A stretch of 64,000 nucleotides of DNA, from positions 10,917-74,916 of the forward strand of contig CAYMPA010000001.1 of NCBI GenBank assembly GCA_964392105.1. Reading direction: 5' to 3'. The notes beneath the pieces were generated by a model, which had not been told where the DNA came from, made no database searches, and worked only from the letters and a program-made list of their open reading frames with translations. Below are positions 8,198 through 15,252 of this stretch, one piece after another. The stretch is from UBA7359 sp964392105. Its GTDB lineage: Bacteria; Pseudomonadota; Gammaproteobacteria; Eutrophobiales; Eutrophobiaceae. Made by a program: the position numbers and the translations under genes. The stretch's first letter is position 1. Each line of letters opens with the position of its first letter.

Positions 8198-9238
8198 TTA
8201 CCCCTGACTTTGCAGGTTATGGCTTACATACAGGGAACTGGTAAACAGCAATATAGCGCCGCCCTGGTGTGCCGCTGCCAATGCCACGGGCACATGGTAG
8301 AGCAATGTTGTAATACCTAGCGACAGTTGGATTATCAGCAATGCCAACAAACTATAAATTGCGACACGCCTTTTCACCGTTACGCCATGACGCAATGATA
8401 TAACACTAAAACTCACGATCAGAATAAATAATAGATAGGCAAACATGCGGTGATTGAATTGAATTGTTGTTATGTCCTCAAACATCGCCATCCAACCTGT
8501 TGCATATAAGCTTGCTGGAATAAATGAGTCTCCCATCAGCGGAAAGGTGTTATAAGCCAATCCTGCGTGTGTGCCTGCAACCAGAGCGCCGGACAAGATC
8601 ATAAAAAACAACAACCCGGTTATTGTAAAAGCAAAAGCTTTCTGTCCGGCTTGTTTTTCCCTGAAGTTAATATTTACATTGGGAAGCAACAGCCCAAACG
8701 CGACCCAAAGCATATAAGCATAAATTATCACAGCAGCGCCCAGATGTGCTGCAAGGCGATATTGGCTCACATGGGGATTATCAACCAAGCCACTCATCAC
8801 CATATACCAGCCAAGCAGTCCTTGTAATCCACCCATGATAAACATGATTGCCAGCTTAGGTACGAGTTGGCGTTTTATATATCCCCGAAACAAAAAATAG
8901 AGGAAAGGGAATAGAAACATCAAACTGATTAATCGTCCTAGTATTCGATGGGCATATTCAAATAAAAAAATCGATTTAAATTCATTCAGGGTCATGCCCT
9001 TATTGATCTTCTGGTACTCGGGAAACTGTTGGTATCGAGAAAAAGTGTCCTGCCAATCTGTATCGCTCAATGGCGGGATCACCCCCATTAGTGGTTTCCA
9101 GTCAACCATGGAAAGTCCGGAGTGCGTAAGGCGTGTTACGCCTCCGAGAATAACCATGGCAAAGATAACTGCTGCGCAGATAATCAGCCATATAGCAATT
9201 TGTCTATTACAGCGTTGTTCGATCAAGTCAGTCATCAT
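8198..9238 (-). CDS. ctaA: Heme A synthase (COX15/CtaA)
   Basis: The 346-aa protein has eight membrane helices and the COX15 motifs GGVTRLTHSGLSMVDWKP, FEYAHRILGR, and histidines in RLAAHLGAAV, FNHRMFAY and AHQGGAI, which bind the heme substrate and cofactor. It converts heme O to heme A for the aa3 oxidase encoded at 15-20 kb. Heme O synthase (ctaB) is at 12.3-13.2 kb. Here ctaA is separated from the rest of the cluster by a repeat element and a divergent oxidase-like gene. Two consecutive ATG codons make the exact start uncertain by one residue. Confidence 0.92.
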   Translation of the reverse strand: MMTDLIEQRCNRQIAIWLIICAAVIFAMVILGGVTRLTHSGLSMVDWKPLMGVIPPLSDTDWQDTFSRYQQFPEYQKINKGMTLNEFKSIFLFEYAHRILGRLISLMFLFPFLYFLFRGYIKRQLVPKLAIMFIMGGLQGLLGWYMVMSGLVDNPHVSQYRLAAHLGAAVIIYAYMLWVAFGLLLPNVNINFREKQAGQKAFAFTITGLLFFMILSGALVAGTHAGLAYNTFPLMGDSFIPASLYATGWMAMFEDITTIQFNHRMFAYLLFILIVSFSVISLRHGVTVKRRVAIYSLLALLIIQLSLGITTLLYHVPVALAAAHQGGAILLFTSSLYVSHNLQSQG

Positions 9239-9466
9239 TACTCTCTAGGATTTTATTGCCTTTATATTCACACAAATTACTCTAGTCTCTATTGCCTTTA
9301 GTTATTAGGTGTTAATCCCAGAGGACATGCCCACAATTTCCGGCATGTATTGACTGTATTTAATTCAGAAGATGTATATTAGTTTTTTATCGTCTGTATT
9401 CATTATAAAATTATATTATTATTAATTGCCTTACAAACCAATTTAAAATTTTGATCACTATATAAA

Positions 9467-9804
9467 ACATCTCTAAAAATTGTGTTTTTTCAAGTGCGAG
9501 GACCTCGGTACCCCAGTGAGTGGTGAGCACCGCACGGACGACTGCATGGACACAGGACGACTCCAGGGATGGAGGAGGTAGAGAATGTTGGGAACACATT
9601 CTCGAGATAGAGCGACGCAGGAACGCCTACACGGATGTAGGTGGTAGAAAACGTCAGGAACAAGTTTTCGAGCCAAAGCCGAGAACCGCAGTGTATATGC
9701 AAATACATGAGGATAGCATGCCCCTTGGGCACAGCGTGCCCTCTGGATATTTGAGTACGGAGCTGACGAAGCAATTGGAGAAAAAGTGCATTTTTAGAGG
9801 TGCC
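9467..9804. mobile_element. MITE-like palindromic element, family B copy 1
   Basis: The ends are inverted: CTCTAAAAAT at 9471-9480 and ATTTTTAGAG at 9790-9799. The element matches the 49257-49554 copy in opposite orientation. The plus strand carries a run of small hairpins: CTCC-AGGGAT-GGAG (9561-9574), GAATGT-TGGGAAC-ACATTC (9583-9601), CCTACA-CGGA-TGTAGG (9626-9641) and GGGCAC-AGC-GTGCCC (9727-9741). No transposase is present. The rest of the 9239-9884 gap is AT-rich with nothing recognisable apart from the presumed promoter of the next gene. Frames through the element differ between copies and are not taken as genes. Confidence 0.8.
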
Positions 9805-9884
9805 TTATAATTAAATAACAATAAACCTGGCTTGTTTCCATTATTAGCCGGAACATTTCATTTTCTAATAGCTAATTAATTACC

Positions 9885-11243
9885 ATGAAATTTTCATACT
9901 CTTTGCCTCACCCGGATAACTCTTCGGCCTGCCAGGCTCGTGGCTGGTTATTACTTGGCATTGGAGCTGTTGCTGCATCGGGTTTATTTTCAATATTGTT
10001 GGTGCTTTCTCGTACCCCTATACTACAAGCGCTTATTCCCTGGACAGATTTTTTTCATACTGCATTGGTTGTCCATGTCGATTTGTCGGTACTTATCTGG
10101 TTTCTCTCTTTTATTTGTTGTCTGTGGAGCCTTGATAAATGCACGCTATCGCCAATTATTGATTGTACGGCATTAATGTTTGCTATTACCGGGACCGTCC
10201 TCATTATATTGGCGCCCTTTACCGGTCCCGCCAACCCTTCTCTGAATAATTATGTGCCGATGCTGCAACAATCTTTTTTTATCTTTGCGCTTTGCCTGTT
10301 TGGTATTGGTGTCTGTTTACGCTCTGTAACTCGTCTTTTTGGTTCAAATTACAAACAAGACAATTGGAGTGAAACCACAACGTTGATACGCGGTAATGAT
10401 GTCGCCGCCTTATCTGCAGTTATTGCCCTGTTAATATTCATCGGGTCATGGTTATCGCTCGATACAGATAGCATCGATGCCTATTATTACGAACTGCTTT
10501 TTTGGGGGGCAGGGCATACCTTGCAGATCTGTTACACCGTGATGGTACTGGTTGTCTGGTTATGGTTGGCCAAGTTTGCAAACATCAGCATCGCCATCAC
10601 ACCACGTATTGTCGCCTTGCTGCTTACCCTGGTGGCTATCCCTGCTTTGATTTCACCATCCGTGTACCTGTTCAACACTATAGATAGTCCTGAAAACCGA
10701 AAGTGGTTTACAGAACTTATGACTTATGCAGGTCTTCTCATCGTGCCCCTTACCTTGCCGATTATCTTCCAAATATTCAGGCGCACTCAAACCGATGCCG
10801 GACACAAGATCGCCAGAGCGGCCTTGATATGCTCACTGAGTCTATTTATCTTTGGTGGTGTATTGGGATTTATGATCCAGGGTATCAATGTCACTATACC
10901 GGCCCATTATCATGGATCTATAGTCGGGATTACGCTGGCCTTTTTCGGCCTGAGCTACTATCTGTTACCCTTGCTGGGTTATCAACAACCATCAATACGT
11001 CTGTCCGTAATACAACTTTATCTTTATGGCGCAGGCCAATTAATGCATATCTCTGGACTCGCCTGGTCTGGAGGCTATGGGGTGCAACGAAAGACCGCTG
11101 GCGCTGCGCAAGGACTGGACCGGCTACCGGAAATACTGGGCATGGGCATGATGGGCCTGGGTGGCCTCATTGCGATAATCGGTGGCATTCTGTTTGTTAT
11201 CATTGTGATACTGACCATATGGCCACGAACCAAACCGAAATAG
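9885..11243 (+). CDS. Divergent heme-copper oxidase subunit I homologue
   Basis: The 452-aa protein has about 12 membrane helices and the layout of heme-copper oxidase subunit I (cbb3/NorB-like). His58/His64 lie in helix II, His211 in WGAGHTLQ at the position of the first CuB ligand, His341/His343 in IPAHYHG at the heme ligand pair, and His388 in QLMHISGL. The His-His CuB pair expected about 50 residues after His211 is absent; that place reads Ile-Ser-Pro-Ser-Val-Tyr, and there is no His between 212 and 306. It may bind heme without being a normal oxidase. It sits alone on the plus strand inside the oxidase assembly cluster, convergent with sco. Confidence 0.75.
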   Translation: MKFSYSLPHPDNSSACQARGWLLLGIGAVAASGLFSILLVLSRTPILQALIPWTDFFHTALVVHVDLSVLIWFLSFICCLWSLDKCTLSPIIDCTALMFAITGTVLIILAPFTGPANPSLNNYVPMLQQSFFIFALCLFGIGVCLRSVTRLFGSNYKQDNWSETTTLIRGNDVAALSAVIALLIFIGSWLSLDTDSIDAYYYELLFWGAGHTLQICYTVMVLVVWLWLAKFANISIAITPRIVALLLTLVAIPALISPSVYLFNTIDSPENRKWFTELMTYAGLLIVPLTLPIIFQIFRRTQTDAGHKIARAALICSLSLFIFGGVLGFMIQGINVTIPAHYHGSIVGITLAFFGLSYYLLPLLGYQQPSIRLSVIQLYLYGAGQLMHISGLAWSGGYGVQRKTAGAAQGLDRLPEILGMGMMGLGGLIAIIGGILFVIIVILTIWPRTKPK

Positions 11244-11268
11244 CCCTAACTAACCATTAAGTTAACAA

Positions 11269-11934
11269 TCATTCAGCAAAAACACGACTAATCTTGGTGA
11301 AGTTTTCGGCGATCTCTTTTGCATTGTGTGGCGGGGAAATTAATGCTCTTAATCTGGCCCCTGGATCAATAAGTAATATTGAAACACTATGGTTCACCTG
11401 ATAACTATTCGTTGCCTCAGCAGAATTTTCTATTTCCGCGCTGAAAAATATACCTAATGATTTAATCAATGCTTGTAATTGATCCATTTCACCTGACACG
11501 CCTAAAAATTCAGGGTTGAAATAAGTCACATATTCAGCAAGCACATCTTTACTATCTCTCTCAGGATCAACTGAAACAAAGACCACCTGTGGCATGGTAT
11601 CTTCTCCTGATTGCTGTAAGTTCTTGTAGGTAGTATCCAGCACGGATAATGTCATAGGACAGACGTCCGGACAGTGCGTATAGCCAAAAAATATCAGCGT
11701 CCACTTGCCTTTAAAATTATCCCGCACAAAGACCTGACCAGTATGATCCTGTAAGTTAAATTCCGGGATTTCTAAAGGTTCTGGCAATACCGTTGCAGTT
11801 GTTCCCGGAGATTGTGGTGATATCGGTTTTTTTATATATTCGCTTAGTGCTGTTGAGGCGCCGAACCCGAGCAGAATAAACCCGAATATTAATAAAACCC
11901 TTATGGTAATTGCTTTCGAAAAACTCGCTGGCAT
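11269..11934 (-). CDS. SCO1/SenC family copper chaperone
   Basis: This 221-aa protein has an N-terminal membrane anchor and a thioredoxin fold with the copper-binding CPDVC motif in FFGYTHCPDVCPM plus the distal histidine in YQVNHSVSILL. SCO proteins deliver copper to, or reduce, the CuA centre of oxidase subunit II (ctaC at 18.7-19.9 kb). It follows ctaB on the same strand, as in other Gammaproteobacteria, but a 345-bp family A repeat now lies between them and ends four bases before its ATG. The repeat edge therefore supplies the sequence just upstream of the start, in which only a weak TAGG resembles a ribosome-binding site. Confidence 0.9.
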   Translation of the reverse strand: MPASFSKAITIRVLLIFGFILLGFGASTALSEYIKKPISPQSPGTTATVLPEPLEIPEFNLQDHTGQVFVRDNFKGKWTLIFFGYTHCPDVCPMTLSVLDTTYKNLQQSGEDTMPQVVFVSVDPERDSKDVLAEYVTYFNPEFLGVSGEMDQLQALIKSLGIFFSAEIENSAEATNSYQVNHSVSILLIDPGARLRALISPPHNAKEIAENFTKISRVFAE

Positions 11935-11938
11935 TTAA

Positions 11939-12283
11939 CCTAGAAACCGCAGTTGATCGCGTTTGAGTGTGCTTTTATTAGGCTCAGTTGCGCCGATTAA
12001 AAAGACGCGCATAGTTATCTCCATGGATGGAGTGTATGTCGCGGGAGGACAGGACGTCCGGAGCGACGATTTATAAATGTACAGGACGTACGGTATGCTG
12101 GTTTTGCAGGAGCAAAAACCAGCGATTCTACGTAAGGCTTTTGCCGTCAAGCAAATCAGCCTAAAAAACGTGCGATCAAATGCATAGGAGGATTCACCCA
12201 GAGTGTAAATTGCTAAAACAGGATATGTTTCTGGTTTATGATACATAATTTTAATTTGATGGCGATCAATTGCGGTTTTTAGG
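11939..12283. mobile_element. MITE-like palindromic element, family A copy 1
   Basis: It starts CCTAGAAACCGCAGTTGATC and ends with the near-perfect inverse ending GCGGTTTTTAGG. TTTAA flanks both sides directly (11934-11938 and 12284-12288), consistent with a target duplication. The plus strand has four small hairpins with GGA in the loop: CTCC-ATGGAT-GGAG (12019-12032), GGAC-AGGAC-GTCC (12047-12059), GTAC-AGGAC-GTAC (12079-12091) and CTGGTTTTGC-AGGA with a near-complete complement (12098-12122). The element separates ctaB from sco. A frame on the minus strand runs through it but has no gene-like support. Confidence 0.85.
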
Positions 12284-12290
12284 TTTAATA

Positions 12291-13223
12291 TTACATTATA
12301 AATGCACGGAATATTAAACGAGCGTAATGATCCATAAGTAAAAAAGCAAACAAGACACTTAAATAAAATATGGAATAGCCAAACGTCCTCATCGCCAACC
12401 TGTCTGAATCCGAACGATACAAGGCAATTGAGTTACGTAGAAAACCAATACCTAATGCAATGGCACCCGTCAAATAGATCAGACCACTCATCTGGGAAAT
12501 GAATGGCAAGACACTTACCGCAACCAGCAATACTGTATAAAGCAAAATTTGTAGTTTAGTAAAAGCAACGCCATGTGTTACGGGCAACATCGGTATTCCT
12601 GCTCGTGCATATTCTTCTCGTCTGCGTATTGCCAGGGCCCAGAAATGAGGCGGGGTCCAGATAAAAATGATGAGGAACAGAATTAAAGCGTCTGAATGGA
12701 TTTCCCCCGTCATAGCGGTCCAGCCAAGTATCGGAGGGGCTGCACCAGCAGCACCACCAAGCACGATGTTCTGTGGGGTCGTTCGCTTAAGAAACATTGT
12801 GTAGATAACGGCATAGCCAATCAGGGCAATAAAGGTCAACAATGCCGTCAGCAGGTTCACATACAATATCAGGATTGACATCGATATAGCGACCAGAAAC
12901 AAGGCAAAAATTAATGCCTTCATGGTGTTCAAATCGCCCTGTGGTAAAGGCCTGCTTCGGGTTCGATCCATCATGCCATCAATATGTTGATCGGCTAAAT
13001 GATTAAGTGCAGCACCGGCGGAGGCAGCGAGCCCGATACCGATTATGGCGGATACCATTACACCCAGAGAATAAGTATGAGGCCTTGAAAGCAACATTCC
13101 TACTATTGCAGTAAAGATTATTAGCAATACCACCTTGGGTTTGCATAACTGTAAATATTTCTGCCACGGGATCAGCGATGGTTGTTGAACAGCAATTACA
13201 TCTGCTTGGTTTTTATCATTCAT
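12291..13223 (-). CDS. ctaB: Protoheme IX farnesyltransferase (heme O synthase)
   Basis: The 310-aa membrane protein is a UbiA-superfamily prenyltransferase. It has the first aspartate motif in NHLADQHIDGMMDRTRSRPL, the GWTAMTGEI region and TPPHFWALAIRRREEYA with the second motif region. It transfers a farnesyl group to heme B to give heme O, which ctaA then oxidises to heme A. Nine membrane helices are visible. It lies in the oxidase cluster upstream of sco. The 276 bases upstream are intergenic and include a 15-base palindrome (13336-13350) that may be regulatory. Confidence 0.93.
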   Translation of the reverse strand: MNDKNQADVIAVQQPSLIPWQKYLQLCKPKVVLLIIFTAIVGMLLSRPHTYSLGVMVSAIIGIGLAASAGAALNHLADQHIDGMMDRTRSRPLPQGDLNTMKALIFALFLVAISMSILILYVNLLTALLTFIALIGYAVIYTMFLKRTTPQNIVLGGAAGAAPPILGWTAMTGEIHSDALILFLIIFIWTPPHFWALAIRRREEYARAGIPMLPVTHGVAFTKLQILLYTVLLVAVSVLPFISQMSGLIYLTGAIALGIGFLRNSIALYRSDSDRLAMRTFGYSIFYLSVLFAFLLMDHYARLIFRAFIM

Positions 13224-13335
13224 GTAAGTATCTTTCTTTCCCGGTGAGTTGTATGTCTCATTCGTCTAAACAGACGTATTTTCCTTTCGCGTTATTATAA
13301 ATTACATAAACTCTTCAAAAATGAGGGGTTTATAT

Positions 13336-13350
13336 CATAAACGGTTTATG
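13336..13350. promoter_or_regulatory. Palindrome upstream of ctaB
   Basis: CATAAAC-G-GTTTATG is a perfect 7+1+7 palindrome in the 276-base gap before ctaB. Its position suits an operator, but I do not recognise the regulator. The surrounding sequence is AT-rich and has no other recognisable content. Confidence 0.35.
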
Positions 13351-13499
13351 TTTTATTGCAAAAAGCACAGGAATATTAATCTCCAGCTGCCTGCGAGTTC
13401 TCCTGCCTGTTACCTTGTAGCGACAGTATTACTGTAGTCCACACAAGCGACTTCGATCACCATTGTATGTTTATTATACAAGTTGATTTGTTATATGGA

Positions 13500-14108
13500 T
13501 TAACCAATGTGCGACGCCCTTAATAATTTTTTTAAGTCTTTCATGATGTCTCCCGGGTTTGCATCAGGTTGATAACTCATCATTAAATTTCCGAGAGGAT
13601 CAATTATATATATGCGTTCTGCTTTTAATGGATTATCAGATTTTGTTAATCGAAATTTATCGAGTAATACATGAGCATTTACTAAATTTGTATCTATTAC
13701 CTGTTGTCCTCTGAAATTGATCAACATCTCTGAGAGTTCACTTGCCGTTTGTTCGGTTAATAACAATACCTTCTGTACTCGAAGAGAATGTTTGTCCATA
13801 GCGATATGAATTTGACGCATTCGATAAACATTATCCATGCATTGCTTGTCACACGACTCAGTCACATAAGCCATACTCCATTTACCATGTAAGCTATCTT
13901 TCCTTTCTGCATTTAACGGATCGATCAAGGCAAGATCATCTATTGGTCTCGGTGGGTCGATTAATTTACCATGATTGGACATGCCTCTGTTTTCAAGAAA
14001 ATTGGTATGATTAAAAACAAACCATGACAATATTAACGGACTGGTAAATGCCACTATGACAAGAATAATTGTTATCCTGTTCCTTTTGTTTTTGCTTATA
14101 TCAATCAT
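13500..14108 (-). CDS. Oxidase-cluster membrane-anchored thioredoxin-like protein
   Basis: This 202-aa protein has one N-terminal membrane helix (about residues 12-32) followed by a periplasmic domain. Gly-Lys-Trp-Ser-Met-Ala-Tyr-Val and a Cys-Asp-Lys-Gln-Cys motif mimic the SCO arrangement (GKW...F then CxxxC), and IYIIDPLGNLMMSY resembles the end of a thioredoxin fold. Unlike SCO, no conserved distal histidine is obvious. The start of this gene overlaps the end of surf1 by four bases, so it is co-translated with an oxidase assembly factor. Similar unnamed proteins occur at this place in gammaproteobacterial oxidase clusters. A role in copper or thiol handling is inference. Confidence 0.7.
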   Translation of the reverse strand: MIDISKNKRNRITIILVIVAFTSPLILSWFVFNHTNFLENRGMSNHGKLIDPPRPIDDLALIDPLNAERKDSLHGKWSMAYVTESCDKQCMDNVYRMRQIHIAMDKHSLRVQKVLLLTEQTASELSEMLINFRGQQVIDTNLVNAHVLLDKFRLTKSDNPLKAERIYIIDPLGNLMMSYQPDANPGDIMKDLKKLLRASHIG

Positions 14109-14863
14109 GCATTTTGTTCCGTCTTATCTTTTTTCTTGATATTCAAAACCAGATATATAATCAGTAATGTGGTTGCAAATGCGAACCATTGAAAAGCATA
14201 ACCTATGTTTACACTTTCGCCTGAACCGGGTGTTTTCCATTGTCTACGATAACCATGTTCTGATTCTGGTTCTAATCTAATAATAAAAGAAAGCAGTTTT
14301 GTTTTTGTTAATAACGCAACTGCATTAATGTTTAATTGCTGCACCCGATAGATGTTTTCAAATAATTGTTCTGGCGGTAACACTTTTAACAACACGCCTG
14401 TGTTTGGCTGTTCTTTAGCAACACCTTTTATATTTACAAGACCGCTAGTGATGTTTAAATCTGGTCTCATAGTGCGATCATCGCCAACAGATATCCAGCC
14501 ACGATTTACAAGTACTACATACCCGCTTTGTTCCAGTCTAAATGGAGTGTAAACATAGTAACCCGCTTGTCCTTTTTCTACCCGGTTATCTAACAGTATT
14601 TGATGTTTCTCCAGAAATTCGCCCGTCGCATTAACATGCCGCCATTTAATTTCATCTTTATCAAATGATTTTATATCGTCTTGATTAAGATTAATCGATC
14701 TTCCTGATTGCCTGCTTTCAAAATCTGCGTGTTGTGTTCTTTTCTGTTCAGCACGATCCATCTGCCAAAAGCCCAGTGAAACAAACAAACTGAAAAATAC
14801 CAACGCAAGCAAACTTGTAAGGAGTCCCGGACAATAACACCAGTTTCCAATAAATATTTTCAT
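14105..14863 (-). CDS. SURF1 family oxidase assembly protein
   Basis: The 252-aa protein has membrane helices at both ends (about 12-32 and 224-244) around a periplasmic domain. The family hallmarks are visible: LGFWQMDRAEQK near the start, WRHVNATGEF, a central VLVNRGWIS and a C-terminal NIGYAFQWFAFA. SURF1 promotes insertion of heme A into oxidase subunit I. It is the first gene of a two-gene unit with the thioredoxin-like protein and diverges from the twin-TM gene 61 bases away, so both promoters must lie in that short gap. Confidence 0.9.
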   Translation of the reverse strand: MKIFIGNWCYCPGLLTSLLALVFFSLFVSLGFWQMDRAEQKRTQHADFESRQSGRSINLNQDDIKSFDKDEIKWRHVNATGEFLEKHQILLDNRVEKGQAGYYVYTPFRLEQSGYVVLVNRGWISVGDDRTMRPDLNITSGLVNIKGVAKEQPNTGVLLKVLPPEQLFENIYRVQQLNINAVALLTKTKLLSFIIRLEPESEHGYRRQWKTPGSGESVNIGYAFQWFAFATTLLIIYLVLNIKKKDKTEQNA

Positions 14864-14924
14864 TTACAAATTGTATGCTGTTAATACTGGTAGAATATCT
14901 ACCACAAAAACACCGGGACATAAA

Positions 14925-15146
14925 ATGAGCGCCGCTTTACTATTTAAAATCTTCATTGTGATCTTGCTTGTCTTAATAGGCTTTTCGCTTTTATCCGGGC
15001 TTTATTTCCTGGTCATAGGCAACCCTAAATCCAAACGATTAGTTACCTCACTTACTTTTAGAATTACACTTTCAATTCTTCTCTTTGTTTCATTGATAGT
15101 TGGATATAAATTTGGCTTGATTCAACCGCATGGTCTTGGACAATAA
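14925..15146 (+). CDS. Twin-transmembrane protein (DUF2909-like)
   Basis: Starting at ATG 14925, the protein is 73 aa with two hydrophobic helices (about residues 7-29 and 42-62) joined by a basic loop NPKSKRLV. This matches the DUF2909 twin-TM proteins commonly found between ctaE and surf1 in gammaproteobacterial oxidase clusters. An upstream in-frame ATG at 14871 would add 18 polar residues and is less likely. It is transcribed opposite to its neighbours. A role in oxidase assembly or stability is presumed from context only. Confidence 0.75.
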   Translation: MSAALLFKIFIVILLVLIGFSLLSGLYFLVIGNPKSKRLVTSLTFRITLSILLFVSLIVGYKFGLIQPHGLGQ

Positions 15147-15207
15147 CATTGGCTCAATTACTGGCTTACTTGTGCAACATAAGGGCCAGAAATCAAAAAC
15201 AGAAAAA

Positions 15208-15225
15208 GCGCTGTAAATGCAGCGC
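15208..15225 (-). terminator. Rho-independent terminator after ctaE
   Basis: GCGCTG-TAAATG-CAGCGC forms a perfect 6-bp stem. On the minus strand it is followed by TTTTTCTGTTTTTG. It lies 28 bases beyond the ctaE stop and probably ends the ctaC-ctaE transcript. Confidence 0.75.
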
Positions 15226-15252
15226 CCTCCCTTAATTGCTTTTCTGTTGAAA

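Noticed and set aside
9467..9804. Possibility that the short direct and inverted repeats are a CRISPR array
   Set aside because: There are no regularly spaced identical direct repeats with unique spacers anywhere in the window, and no cas genes.
9490..9810. Several 60-96 codon frames on both strands, also at 49296-49526
   Set aside because: They lie within family B elements, overlap one another on both strands and are not conserved in frame between copies.
11935..12246. 103-codon minus-strand frame, with a similar frame at 46994-47248
   Set aside because: Both run through family A elements and share residues only because the DNA repeats are nearly identical. They cross the hairpins, have no ribosome-binding site, and differ by deletion of whole blocks.
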